The notes under the pieces: model-generated
The model's input: only the letters and a program-made list of their open reading frames with translations
Databases searched by the model: none
Told to the model about the DNA's origin: nothing
From: Paenibacillus macerans
GTDB taxonomy: Bacteria; Bacillota; Bacilli; Paenibacillales; Paenibacillaceae
Direction of reading: 5' to 3'
DNA length: 64,000 nt
NCBI RefSeq assembly: GCF_023715465.1
Contig: NZ_JAMBOE010000005.1
Location: 62,001-126,000, forward strand
Program-made: the position numbers and the translations under genes
Shown: one piece after another, positions 1-8,441 of the stretch
Layout of the letters: the number at the start of each line of letters is the position of its first letter
Numbering within the stretch: position 1 is the first letter of the stretch

Positions 1-626
1 TGCTCCCCCACCCTTTCGAGCACCTCCTGCACGGCCGGAGGAAATTCATCGGGTTTCAGCGGAACCGATTCGATTTCAATCTCCACCTTTTCCCCGGCGC
101 GCATCATGGAAAGCGTTCCCTGCGTGCCGCGGCGGCGCAGCGTTTGCAGCACCCGATACTGAAGCAACGGATGGAGTTCCTCTTGATGCAACCATTCGAT
201 CAGCGCTTCGTCCACTTCCGGCCGGTTCAAATATGCAAGCTGGTCCAAAGCCAAAAGCGTCTGCTCCGACAACGGTTTATCCATTACCGCGCTCAGCAGT
301 TTGCTGGCATAATTCTGGTCCTGTTCAAGCTTCGCCTCGACATGCCGTCTGGCCAGCGATTCCTCCGTTTCAGGACCGTAATCTTCCGCGTCCGGGGATC
401 CGTTCTGAAGCCCGGGAAAAGCTTCGGTAAGCCAGTCCAGCAACGCCCGCCATTCTTCATAATGGCGCGGGTCTTCCCCCTGGCACTGCAGCAAAAATCT
501 CAAGAGATCCGCAGCTTCCCCGTATCTCTCGGTTTCCAGCATCCGGGTCAGCTCAATCTGGTAGTAATCAAGCGTTTTCGGAAACAATACGATGTTGTCT
601 TTCTCATCGGGTCGAAAATGGCTGAT
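1..626 (-). CDS. Hypothetical protein, N-terminal part (runs off the left edge)
   Basis: Read leftwards, a continuous frame of about 208 codons covers the first 626 bases and leaves the window. It is helical and charged, with stretches such as LETERYGEAADLLRFLLQC and YRVLQTLRRRG that look like TPR or HEAT-like helical repeats, but I do not recognise the family with confidence. A strong ribosome binding site (AGGAGGTG, 632-639 on the minus strand) sits 5 nt from an in-frame ATC at 624-626. No ATG, GTG or TTG is correctly spaced, the nearest in-frame TTG being about ten codons inside. The likeliest start is therefore a rare ATC codon, unless a sequence error hides the true one. Function unknown. 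Confidence 0.6.
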   Translation of the reverse strand, partial: MSHFRPDEKDNIVLFPKTLDYYQIELTRMLETERYGEAADLLRFLLQCQGEDPRHYEEWRALLDWLTEAFPGLQNGSPDAEDYGPETEESLARRHVEAKLEQDQNYASKLLSAVMDKPLSEQTLLALDQLAYLNRPEVDEALIEWLHQEELHPLLQYRVLQTLRRRGTQGTLSMMRAGEKVEIEIESVPLKPDEFPPAVQEVLERVGE

Positions 627-793
627 AAGGGCACCTCCTTTCTTCCGCGCTACATTAATTGAGATTATAGCATAGACCCGGTCCAAGGCAAAAATCCTGG
701 AGAAAAAGCTGGGTCCAAAACGGCGGGACGCTGATCTGTTGACTTTAAAAGAATCGATTGGCCACCAGAACTTGCGGAAATTTTCCAGACAGC

Positions 794-822
794 AAAAAAG
801 CTCTCCGCAGAGAGCTTTTTTT
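794..822 (-). terminator. Rho-independent terminator of the tRNA-Arg gene
   Basis: The hairpin AAGCTCTC-CGC-AGAGAGCTT is flanked by A runs and T runs on both sides, so it can act in both directions. It lies just past the 3' end of the leftward tRNA-Arg at 826-899. Confidence 0.75.
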
Positions 823-825
823 ACA

Positions 826-899
<74 letters not shown>

Positions 900-930
900 A
901 TAATGGAATGAAATTTTACAAGCAAAAATT

Positions 931-959
931 ATTCTATCACAAGATATTTGAGTTAGCAA
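931..959 (-). promoter_or_regulatory. Probable sigma-A promoter of tRNA-Arg
   Basis: On the minus strand TTGCTA (954-959) is followed after 17 bp by TAGAAT (931-936), about 32 bp ahead of the tRNA-Arg 5' end. Position and spacing are right; the hexamers are not perfect. Confidence 0.5.
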
Positions 960-1024
960 TATCAATTTTACATTTGAGAGCTGTTTTTCGGCTCACCTCG
1001 GGATGATCCCCCCCTAGGGGGGGC

Positions 1025-1159
1025 GTTGAGCAAGTGTTTATGCTTCCTTACCGCGATGTCGCCGCCAATAAAGCAGTCACGAAAAACCGCACCCTTCCGA
1101 AATGGCTGCGGGATGCTGCTGCTGATGCAGGCCTAACTTTTAGCGGGTCTTTTCTCTAA
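1025..1159 (+). pseudogene. Remnant of a HicB-type antitoxin (C-terminal part)
   Basis: A 44-codon frame ending at a TAA reads YRDVAANKAVTKNRTLPKWL and then DAGLTFSGSFL. HicB antitoxins end in a similar way, with an N-K-A-V-x-K-x-x-T-(I/L)-P-x-W-L block followed by a G-x-x-F-S-Q segment, so this looks like the DNA-binding tail of a decayed hicB. There is no start or binding site. The frame begins beside a G/C run (about 1009-1023), and the normal FSQVLQ ending is replaced. No hicA partner is visible. The call rests on motif memory only. Confidence 0.4.
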
Positions 1160-1217
1160 TGTGATTTAGGATATGATTATGCCATTTTTTGTCAAGCGGA
1201 ACTTTAAGCGCGAAGCT

Positions 1218-2039
1218 TCATAATTTGCCCAGCGCCTCTTCCACCCTGTCCAGCCATTCGTTAACCAGCGCATCGAAAACATTCTTCTGCTCGATCTGCA
1301 GATTATGCCCTGCCCGATCCAGAACGGCAAACGTGCCGCGCGGAAATAAATCCAGCAGGCGAAGCGCATCCGCATATCCTACCGACGCATCCTGCCTTCC
1401 AAGCAGGAATAGCGCCGGGCCCATAAATTCCCGATCAACCGGAAAAGAAAATCCGTAATTCGCCTTGATTTTGGCCAAAAAAGCTTCATCTGCGATTTTA
1501 CAGCCCGCAGCAATTTCATCCGCATATCTTGTCCAAGTGTACCGGTCCAATACGACTCCCATCGATCTGAAGTCTTCGTATTCTTCCTTGCCAAGCGCGG
1601 ACGCCAATTCCGGATCCTCATGGAAAATCGTATGTACGGGCAAAATCCGGTCTTCCTTTTCCGGTACGATCATCGGGCAAATCAAAGCCGCTCCCTCAAC
1701 CCGTTCAGGCAGCCGGGCGATAATTCCCCTCGTCAAATAACCCCCGTACGACTGCCCGGCGATAAGAAAACGGGAATCGGGAATGACTTTATCTATAAAC
1801 TGCAGCACCGCTTCAAGCATTTCGTCCGTACCGGCAATTTCCTCATAGTCCCTGCTCTGACCCATCCCCGGCAGGTCGACATAAATCCTCCTCCACCCCG
1901 GTCTTCCGGAAAAAACGGGCTCCATACAGCCGCTCATTAGCCGGTGGTCCGGCGTAAATCCGTGGATCATCAGGATGGGCCGCCCTGTCCCGATCTCCTC
2001 ATAATAGAGTTCCGCATGGTTCACTTTGCAATATGGCAT
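1218..2039 (-). CDS. Alpha/beta hydrolase
   Basis: A 273-aa soluble hydrolase of the alpha/beta fold. The oxyanion region HGFTPDH lies near residue 27, the nucleophile elbow GQSYGG near residue 98, and DRAGHNLQIEQ near residue 247 supplies the expected catalytic His. The acidic member is probably the Asp of LLGRQDASVGY. The length is typical. Ester, lactone or peptide substrates are all possible and the sequence does not decide between them. The ATG at 2039 follows a weak GGGATGTGATGG-type ribosome site. It is transcribed in the same direction as the GNAT gene upstream (67-bp gap) but an operon is not certain. Confidence 0.85.
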   Translation of the reverse strand: MPYCKVNHAELYYEEIGTGRPILMIHGFTPDHRLMSGCMEPVFSGRPGWRRIYVDLPGMGQSRDYEEIAGTDEMLEAVLQFIDKVIPDSRFLIAGQSYGGYLTRGIIARLPERVEGAALICPMIVPEKEDRILPVHTIFHEDPELASALGKEEYEDFRSMGVVLDRYTWTRYADEIAAGCKIADEAFLAKIKANYGFSFPVDREFMGPALFLLGRQDASVGYADALRLLDLFPRGTFAVLDRAGHNLQIEQKNVFDALVNEWLDRVEEALGKL

Positions 2040-2106
2040 ATTACCATCACATCCCTTGAGTTGATTTCATAATCATAATACGAATGTATGTTCCTGTCCA
2101 GTTTCA

Positions 2107-2745
2107 CTATTCATTTTGCCGTAACGAGGAATTGTCCGCGTATTTCTTCATATATATTCTGGCGTTGAAGCCCACCTGCTTCCGAAACCACCTTTGCGGT
2201 TTTCTTTTAAATTCAGCATACCCCAATTTTTCATACAAACGTACCGCTGCCGTGTTGGTGTCTACAACCTCCAAAATATATTCATCAAAATCCAGAACAG
2301 AGAGAAGATGGTCATGCAAGCGGGTGGCAACCCCCTTGCCTCTGGCCGCTTCCGCAGTTGCCACCGCTTCGAAGTAGCACTGCCGGTCCTTCAAGCCCAG
2401 CGGCTTTTCCAACTCCTGCCGGACGAAAGCATAAAACAGGCTTCCTTTCAGCCAGCCCAATTCTTTTCGCAAAATGTCCGGATTCAACCGAAACGCCCGC
2501 TGCCGGCCCGCGGAAAACGCAAAGATACCCAACACCCCCCCATCCATTAACGCCACACAAAAACGCTCCTTGACCAAAGCGTGCTCCAGAGCCCTAACCA
2601 ACCTCGCCCGATCCTTGCAAAAAAACTGCAGCGGCTGAAAAAATCCGTCCACGAAAACTTCCGTCGCCTGTCTTAACCCGACCTGTCCAAGCTCAGCCAA
2701 ATTTCGGATGACAAATCCGTCCACGATCCATCGCTCCCGTTTCAT
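2107..2745 (-). CDS. GNAT-family N-acetyltransferase
   Basis: A 212-aa protein whose C-terminal half is a GNAT domain. The acetyl-CoA pyrophosphate-binding loop is the A-A-R-G-K-G-V-A-T segment near residue 135. It is followed by YILEVVDTNTAAVRLYEKLG, the classic motif B with its Asn and the NxxAxxxYxxxGF signature. The first 90 residues are less conserved. Family members transfer acetyl from acetyl-CoA to an amine; the acceptor cannot be predicted. The ATG is preceded by only a weak binding site. It sits between the hydrolase and the LDH-like gene in the same direction. Confidence 0.85.
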   Translation of the reverse strand: MKRERWIVDGFVIRNLAELGQVGLRQATEVFVDGFFQPLQFFCKDRARLVRALEHALVKERFCVALMDGGVLGIFAFSAGRQRAFRLNPDILRKELGWLKGSLFYAFVRQELEKPLGLKDRQCYFEAVATAEAARGKGVATRLHDHLLSVLDFDEYILEVVDTNTAAVRLYEKLGYAEFKRKPQRWFRKQVGFNARIYMKKYADNSSLRQNE

Positions 2746-2850
2746 TTTTTCTAACTATATAACAGGGAGCAAAAAGGTAGAACCGCCGCGGGAAGGAGCC
2801 AGCCATCCACCACCCGACTTACGCCGACCGGCTGAATTGAACATAAGTGA

Positions 2851-3804
2851 TTACCGTCGCTGCAAACTTTGGATCGCAGATTTAAGTATGCTGCAGGAAT
2901 ACTCGAATTTATGCCGCTCCTCCCCCGCCAAATTCAGCTCCAAAATCTCCTCGATACCGCCATCGCCGATAATGGCCGGCACCCCGGCGCATACCCCGGA
3001 TTGCCCATATTCGCCATCAAGGACCGCGGACACGGCGATAATTTTATGCTCATCGTTCAGAATCGAACGGACGATATAGGCGAGCGCGTTGCCGATGCCG
3101 AATTGTGTATTGCCCTTCCGGGTAAAAATCTCCCAGCCGGCATCCTTCGTTTTCTTGGCGATTTCGTCCAAATCGACGTGGCGAAAACGCTCTTTGTGCT
3201 GGTCGAGAATGTGCAGCAGCGGTTTGCCGCCGATCGTCACATGCGACCAGGCCACAAACTGCGAATCGCCGTGCTCGCCCATCGCATAGCCGTTAACGCT
3301 GCGCGGATCGATGGAAAACACCTCCGACAGCAGCGTTTTAAGCCGGGCTGAGTCGATCGAAGTACCGGTGCCAATCACCCGGTTCCGCGGAAAACCTGAC
3401 ACCTCGCGTACAATATACGTAACAATATCCACCGGGTTGGCTGCAACGACAAAAACACCGTCAAACCCTCCGTCCACGAGCCGGCTGACGATATCCCTCG
3501 TAATTTCTTCCGCGTCCCCGAGCACGTCCAGCCTCGTTTGTCCCGGTTTCGGATTGGCCCCGGCCGTTAGCACCACGATATCGACATCACGGCAGTCCTC
3601 CAAACGGCCGGCAATGACCTTCGTGCGTGTCGAGGTAAAATCCATGCAATGGGACAAATCCAACGCATGCGCCACCGCGCGGTCATAGGTCCGGTCGATC
3701 ATCATAATTTCCTCGCTGATGGATTGGTTAATCATAGAGTACGCGCAAGCCGTACCCACCAATCCGGAACCGACAATGGTCACTTTTCTAGACTTTTTTG
3801 CCAT
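2851..3804 (-). CDS. ldh: L-lactate dehydrogenase family NAD-dependent dehydrogenase
   Basis: A 317-aa member of the LDH/MDH family. It has the NAD loop GSGLVGTACA, the Asp switch MMIDRTYDRA, the Arg109-region motif TRLD, AANPVD (Asn140), SIDSARLK (Asp168/Arg171) and GEHGDSQ (catalytic His195). The ATG at 3804 is chosen because AGGAGG lies 6 nt upstream; an ATG six codons earlier has no site. The residue just before K-P-G in the mobile loop, normally Gln102 in LDH, is Pro here (GANPKPGQTRLD), and MDH would have Arg. The enzyme may therefore be an LDH paralogue with altered 2-oxoacid preference. Overall similarity still favours L-LDH. Confidence 0.85.
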   Translation of the reverse strand: MAKKSRKVTIVGSGLVGTACAYSMINQSISEEIMMIDRTYDRAVAHALDLSHCMDFTSTRTKVIAGRLEDCRDVDIVVLTAGANPKPGQTRLDVLGDAEEITRDIVSRLVDGGFDGVFVVAANPVDIVTYIVREVSGFPRNRVIGTGTSIDSARLKTLLSEVFSIDPRSVNGYAMGEHGDSQFVAWSHVTIGGKPLLHILDQHKERFRHVDLDEIAKKTKDAGWEIFTRKGNTQFGIGNALAYIVRSILNDEHKIIAVSAVLDGEYGQSGVCAGVPAIIGDGGIEEILELNLAGEERHKFEYSCSILKSAIQSLQRR

Positions 3805-4594
3805 CTCGCGCCTCCTGCCCATATCTTTGCTATATCTTATTCCTTAAATTATAACCGGAAGCCCAATATATGTGACAATAATTAACATCATATTATTCCC
3901 CTAAAATAAGTCATCAAAATGACGGAAGGAAAGTTGACGTAGAGTTACTAACTCAACTTTCGCAGAGCAAAAATCAGCTTGAGTCCTTGAGCTGAAGGTT
4001 TTCAAGAATTAAAATAGGCGGCTGGCAAAATAGAAAAACACTGCTTTGTTTGGTAAAGCGAGAGTGACGAGCTTCTACGATCAGACAGAAGAAGTGTCTT
4101 TCATTGTTTTAGACCATCAGCCCGGCCTAAATCAACTGCCAAGGGCGTTGAAAGCTTGAGGATAGGGAAGCGGGGTGGGGTGGGGTGGGCGGCAGATCAA
4201 CACTCACTGTCCGGAAGCTTTGCACAATTATCCCGTTTGATCAGGTAGCTGAGAAACATACAGCTTGGGAGAAGAAAATATTTGGTGGAGAAGCAGATCG
4301 GTTCGAGATAATTTAGACGGGCTTAGGAGAAGGAATCAGGTTTAGGGGAGGTGAAACAGACCGGACAAGGTATCAAGACAAGATATCAAGATAGGAGATC
4401 AAGACAGGAGATCAAGGACAAGACGCGAGGGAGACGAAAAGACCGTGATTTTGCTGTAGCCTGAACCCTTCCATTTGCAGCAACGCCCGGACTGTTCATG
4501 CTAACTCACACCAATCAAGTTGATCCGCATTAAGCTAGCCCCTACCCATTAAATCGATCTGCGTCAAACTCCCCCCACCGTTCCAGTGTGTCGA

Positions 4595-5500
4595 TCAGGC
4601 CGCAGCCGCAAGGGGCTGGTTCGGTTGGCGTGCGATCAGCCGGCGGTAAGGGATCGCCGGAATCGCCACACACATCTGCAGCAACTTCTGCCGCATCGTT
4701 TCTTTCGCTCCGGGCAGGTGCAGCTGGCGGCGTCCGGTGTACTCGTTGAGGTACGTCTGCAGATGCTTCAATCCCAAGGCTATATATGTACTCTTCAGCG
4801 ATTCCCACGCCTCTCTTACCACTTTCCGCAAAGGCGCATATAGCCGAAAGGCTAGAGGAAACGACTGTACCACCGATGTACAGACATCCACATGCCCGTT
4901 AATGAACGCGGCGAGTTCGTGACGGTTTGCTCTTTTCCCGTCTCCTCTCTTATGAGGTATCAAGCGGATTTTGACCTGCTCCGGCTCGCCCAATTCCGTG
5001 ACCGTGCATCCCGCTATAACCGCCGTAGCATACGGATGCGAAGACTGACACCGGGACGGATTACGCCCATACAGATCGCTGTTCACCTTCACGTCTCCGC
5101 AGAGCAGCTCCTGGGCATCGAACTCTAGGGCGGAATGGCGGATTTTGTGCAGCATCAACCAGGCGGTTTTGTAGGTGACCCGGATCACCTGGCTCAGCCG
5201 TATCGCCGAGATACCGCCCTCAAGCAGGAACAAATCCAGGGCCTCGAACCACTTGAGCAGGGGCAGATGCGTTCCTTCAAAAATCGTGCCGACTAAAGCC
5301 GACGTTTGATGCTTGCACTTTCCGCACTCGAATAAGGGGATATGCCTGGAGGAGGTCAGACGACTGCACCGAGTGTGAGCGCAGCGCGGGCAGACAAAGC
5401 CGTTTGGCCACTTCATCGCGATCAGCGCCTCCATGCAGGCCTGCTCGCTGTTATAACGGCTGCTGAATGGTTGAAGTTCCGTTCCTGCATTGACCTCCAT
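4595..5500 (-). CDS. IS1595-family transposase
   Basis: A 301-aa transposase. An N-terminal zinc ribbon (CPRCAHTRC near residue 37 and CGKCKHQTS near residue 59) is followed by the IS1595/ISXO2-like DDE domain, with GDVKVNSDLYG and the region around YATAVIAGC. The start is the ATG at 5500, preceded by GGGGGCGAG. A sigma-A-type promoter reads TTGAAA, 17 bp, TATAAT (minus strand, 5552-5580) and overlaps the palindrome AACGTACGTT. The copy at 61562 is about 90% identical and one residue shorter. The frame is open throughout, so it may be active. Confidence 0.88.
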   Translation of the reverse strand: MEVNAGTELQPFSSRYNSEQACMEALIAMKWPNGFVCPRCAHTRCSRLTSSRHIPLFECGKCKHQTSALVGTIFEGTHLPLLKWFEALDLFLLEGGISAIRLSQVIRVTYKTAWLMLHKIRHSALEFDAQELLCGDVKVNSDLYGRNPSRCQSSHPYATAVIAGCTVTELGEPEQVKIRLIPHKRGDGKRANRHELAAFINGHVDVCTSVVQSFPLAFRLYAPLRKVVREAWESLKSTYIALGLKHLQTYLNEYTGRRQLHLPGAKETMRQKLLQMCVAIPAIPYRRLIARQPNQPLAAAA

Positions 5501-5551
5501 GTTCGCTCGCCCCCGAATCAATAATTCACGTACATATGTTCGATTTATTCC

Positions 5552-5580
5552 ATTATACCAAACGTACGTTCTCTTTTCAA
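5552..5580 (-). promoter_or_regulatory. Transposase promoter
   Basis: On the minus strand TTGAAA (5575-5580) and TATAAT (5552-5557) are separated by exactly 17 bp. The other element copy has TTGATA and TATAAT with the same spacing. The palindrome AACGTACGTT lies in the spacer. Confidence 0.7.
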
Positions 5581-6080
5581 ACCAAACATTTCACCTGAAC
5601 CGCCTCATTTTTTTCCCCCTCTCTTTTTCTTCTCTCTTTTTCTTCTCTTTTTTTCTTCTCTCTTTTTTGGGAACCCTTGATCTAGCCCCCCTGCTTCCTG
5701 CTCTCTGAACGAAAGGGATAATCGTGCAAAGGGCAAGCAGCAGGCAGGGACACCAAGGTACCAAGGCACCAAGACACGAACCCTTTAGACAGCTCTCTCA
5801 CCTGGCGTCGATTTGTTGACGCTTCCATGCTCCCATGTTTGAGCGGAATCGCAGCCAAGCGGTCGAGTTGGTTAACCGGTTTAGAAATCATGCCACCGTC
5901 ACGTTTTACAAGAGATCTCCTATGCTCTTGATCAGTGAAGTAGCCCAAAAAGCCGGGAAGACACTGTCCGCCTCTGATTCAGCGTCAACTCCAGCAATGG
6001 ATTGCCGCTTTGCCTAGCTACATCAAGGCTTGTTTGCCGATTTCATGCTGCGAAAGTTGAGTTACTAATCATCAGGAAGT

Positions 6081-6397
6081 ATAAGAAAAAATGCTTGACG
6101 GCGTCCTTTAATGGCTCTGGCTTCTACTTTGGGCGATTGGCTCTTCCTAAACTTTGGACGCTGCTCTAACGGACACCAGCGACCTTATCCGCCCATTTCC
6201 CGGGTATTTCCCAGCCTAACGGACACCAGCGATCCTATTTCGCTCTAAACCTGTTCATCCAGGACGATTCGAGGTAAATAAGTGCATCTGTGTCCGTTTA
6301 CATTTTGCAAACCTCCGTTTTTCCGAAAATAACGGCTCTGGTGTCCCTTAGCCCCCAGATTCTTCTTCTCCTCCCCTCTCTACCTGCGTATCACCTC
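6081..6397. repeat. Four-unit intergenic repeat, locus A (long form)
   Basis: This stretch without a gene holds two forward units (6166-6190, 6216-6240) and two reverse units (6276-6300, 6326-6351) of a repeat reading TAACGGAC, ten variable bases, TTATTT. Units within each pair are offset by 50-51 bp. The flanks (from about 6081 to about 6397) are an inverted copy of 40620-40935, so the mobile or duplicated unit is about 310 bp. It begins about 12 bp beyond the target duplication of the IS1595 element. No open frame of note lies here. Confidence 0.8.
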
Positions 6398-6431
6398 TAT
6401 CATGACCGAAATTTTACAAACTCTATAAAGT

Positions 6432-6460
6432 CAAAAAAAAACGCCGGGATCCCTCCCGGC
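6432..6460 (-). terminator. Terminator of the peptide ABC transporter operon
   Basis: On the minus strand GCCGGGAGGGATCCCGGC is followed by a run of T residues (the A run at 6434-6441). It lies 28 bp past the last gene of the operon. Confidence 0.88.
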
Positions 6461-6487
6461 AGTTAAGCTAAATGATCAAGATTCTTA

Positions 6488-7384
6488 TTAATTTTTCATT
6501 CGCGGGTCCAAAGCGTCGCGCAAACCGTCGCCCATCAAGTTGAAGGCAAGCACGGTGAGCATGATCGATACCCCCGGAAAAACAACCGTCCACGGAGCCG
6601 TGGCGATAAATTGCCGCGAATCGGACAGCATTTTGCCCCATTCCGGTGCGGGCGGCTGCGCGCCGAGGCCAAGGAAGCCAAGCGCGGCGGCTTCGATAAT
6701 CGCCGTGGCGATGCCAAGCGTGCCCTGTACGATGATCGGCGTCAAGCTGTTCGGCAGGATGTGCCGCAGCAGAATGCCGCTGTTTTTCATCCCGACCGCT
6801 CGCGCGGCCGTAATGTACTCCTCGTTTTTCAAGCTGAGCACCTTGGCGCGGACCAAGCGGCCGTAGGTCGGAATGTTGACGATCGCGATCGCGTACAACG
6901 CGTTTTGCAGCGATGGGCCGAGGATGGCGACGATGGCGATCGCCAGCAAAATGCTCGGGAACGCGAGCAGGATATCAAACAGGCGCGAGATGATCATATC
7001 GACCCATTTCCCGTAAAATCCGGCCAGAATCCCAAGAAGCGTGCCAAGGATAATCGAGCCGATAACGGAAAACGTGCCGACCCACAAGGAAATCCGCGCC
7101 CCGTACAGCACCCGCGTAAACAAGTCACGCCCCAGGTCGTCCGTTCCAAACCAATGCTCGGAAGACGGCGGTTTTAAACGGTCCCCCAGTTCCTGGGCCT
7201 TAAAATCATAAGGCGCGATCACGGGGGCCAGCAGCGCGATGAGGACAAACAGCACAATCATGATCAGACCGATCATGGCGATTTTATTTTTGCGGAACGC
7301 TCTCCACGCATCGCGCCAAGGCCCGGAAACCTTCTCGGCTTGAATAGCGGTGTTGCCGCCTGTACTTGCAGTGATTTGAGCCAT
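6488..7384 (-). CDS. dppC: Di/oligopeptide ABC transporter permease, DppC/OppC type
   Basis: A 298-aa inner-membrane permease. It has an N-terminal cytoplasmic segment (WRDAWRAFRKNKIAMIGL, the OppC_N signature), TM1 at about residues 35-57, the periplasm-facing FGTDDLGRDLFTRVLYGAR motif near residue 92, and four or five further TM segments. The EAA loop is EYITAARAVGMKNSGIL near residue 195. It is the last gene of the five-gene leftward operon, 12 bp after dppB and with AGGAGGG at its start. It pairs with DppB to form the transmembrane channel. Confidence 0.92.
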   Translation of the reverse strand: MAQITASTGGNTAIQAEKVSGPWRDAWRAFRKNKIAMIGLIMIVLFVLIALLAPVIAPYDFKAQELGDRLKPPSSEHWFGTDDLGRDLFTRVLYGARISLWVGTFSVIGSIILGTLLGILAGFYGKWVDMIISRLFDILLAFPSILLAIAIVAILGPSLQNALYAIAIVNIPTYGRLVRAKVLSLKNEEYITAARAVGMKNSGILLRHILPNSLTPIIVQGTLGIATAIIEAAALGFLGLGAQPPAPEWGKMLSDSRQFIATAPWTVVFPGVSIMLTVLAFNLMGDGLRDALDPRMKN

Positions 7385-7396
7385 GGTTTCCCTCCT

Positions 7397-8413
7397 TTAC
7401 CGATAGCGAATGCGTGGATCGACCGCAGCGTATAGCAAATCCACAATCAGATTGATGAAGACGAAAATAAAAGCGATGATCAGAATGCCGGATTGAATGA
7501 CCGGATAATCGCGCGAACTGATCGCATCGTAGATATAACGTCCTACGCCCGGCCAGGCGAAAATCGTTTCCGTCAACACCGCGCCGCCGAGCAGCGCCCC
7601 GGTTTGCAGGCCGATGACCGTCAGCACCGGTATAAACGCATTTTTAAGCGCGTGCCTGTAGACGACGACGAATTGTGATAACCCCTTGGCTTTCGCCGTG
7701 CGGACAAAATCCGAATTCATGACCTCAAGCATGCTTGAGCGCGTCATCCGGGCGATCACCGCCATCGGAATCGTGCCCAGCGCCACGCTCGGCAAAACCA
7801 GGTGCTTGATCACCGTCCACAGCTGATCCCAACGGCCGGCTATAATCGTGTCGAGCACATACAGATTCGTCACGGTTTCCACCGGATCCCGCTGATTCAT
7901 GCGGCCGATCGAAGGGAGCCAATGGAGCTTCAAGGAGAAGATCCACTGTTCCATCAGACCAAGCCAGAAAATCGGCATCGACACCCCAATGAGCGCAATC
8001 AGCATGCAAATGTAGTCAAACCAGGAGTTTTGCCGCCAAGCGCTGATGATCCCGGCGTTCACCCCAACGATGATGGCAAACAGCATCGCCGCAATCGTCA
8101 GCTCCGCCGTAGCGGCCAGATACGGCATGATCTCTTGGGAAATCGGCACTCTCGTGCGGATCGACTGCCCCAGATCTCCCTGCAGCAAATCTCCCATATA
8201 CGTAAAGTACTGCTGATACCAAGGATTGTTTAAGCCCAGTTGTTCCCGAAGCGCCTCTTTGGACTGCTCCGTCGCTTTCTGTCCCAGAATGGTTTCTGCA
8301 GGATCACCGGGAATCGCATGGATAATGGAGAATACGATAATCGTCATTCCGATCAGGACAGGAACCATGATTAATATTCGTTTAAAAATATAGGCTTTCA
8401 AGTTAAGGTTCAC
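7397..8413 (-). CDS. dppB: Di/oligopeptide ABC transporter permease, DppB/OppB type
   Basis: A 338-aa permease. TM1 (residues 12-30, KRILIMVPVLIGMTIIVFS) is followed by the family signature HAIPGDPAETILGQKAT and about five more helices. The EAA loop is SDFVRTAKAKGLSQFVVVYRH-like near residue 240, and the C terminus LIVDLLYAAVDPRIRY is diagnostic of DppB/OppB. It lies 28 bp after the binding-protein gene and 12 bp before dppC. Confidence 0.92.
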   Translation of the reverse strand: MNLNLKAYIFKRILIMVPVLIGMTIIVFSIIHAIPGDPAETILGQKATEQSKEALREQLGLNNPWYQQYFTYMGDLLQGDLGQSIRTRVPISQEIMPYLAATAELTIAAMLFAIIVGVNAGIISAWRQNSWFDYICMLIALIGVSMPIFWLGLMEQWIFSLKLHWLPSIGRMNQRDPVETVTNLYVLDTIIAGRWDQLWTVIKHLVLPSVALGTIPMAVIARMTRSSMLEVMNSDFVRTAKAKGLSQFVVVYRHALKNAFIPVLTVIGLQTGALLGGAVLTETIFAWPGVGRYIYDAISSRDYPVIQSGILIIAFIFVFINLIVDLLYAAVDPRIRYR

Positions 8414-8441
8414 CTGCCAGAGGCGTTAACAAAAACGCCCG

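Larger units (their letters stand above)
3952..6061 (-). mobile_element. IS1595-family insertion sequence, complete copy (2110 bp)
   Basis: The element is bounded by perfect 14-bp inverted repeats CTCAACTTTCGCAG (3952-3965 and 6048-6061) and flanked by the direct repeat TTACTAA (3945-3951 and 6062-6068), a 7-bp target duplication or 8 bp with one mismatch. It holds one leftward transposase gene, a roughly 540-bp leader with a pyrimidine-rich tract (about 5605-5668), and about 640 bp downstream containing short imperfect repeats built on ATCAAGACAGGAG (about 4365-4425). A second, inverted copy lies at 61002-63040. Confidence 0.88.

Noticed and set aside
3823-3945. Rex operator upstream of the LDH-like gene
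   Set aside because: ATGTGACAATAATTAACAT only partly matches the TTGTGA-N6-TCACAA pattern; the second half-site is too poor.
6166-6351. CRISPR-like array (regular 50-bp repeat pitch)
   Set aside because: Only four units per locus, half of them inverted, with degenerate sequence and no cas genes. The same layout recurs at two other loci.
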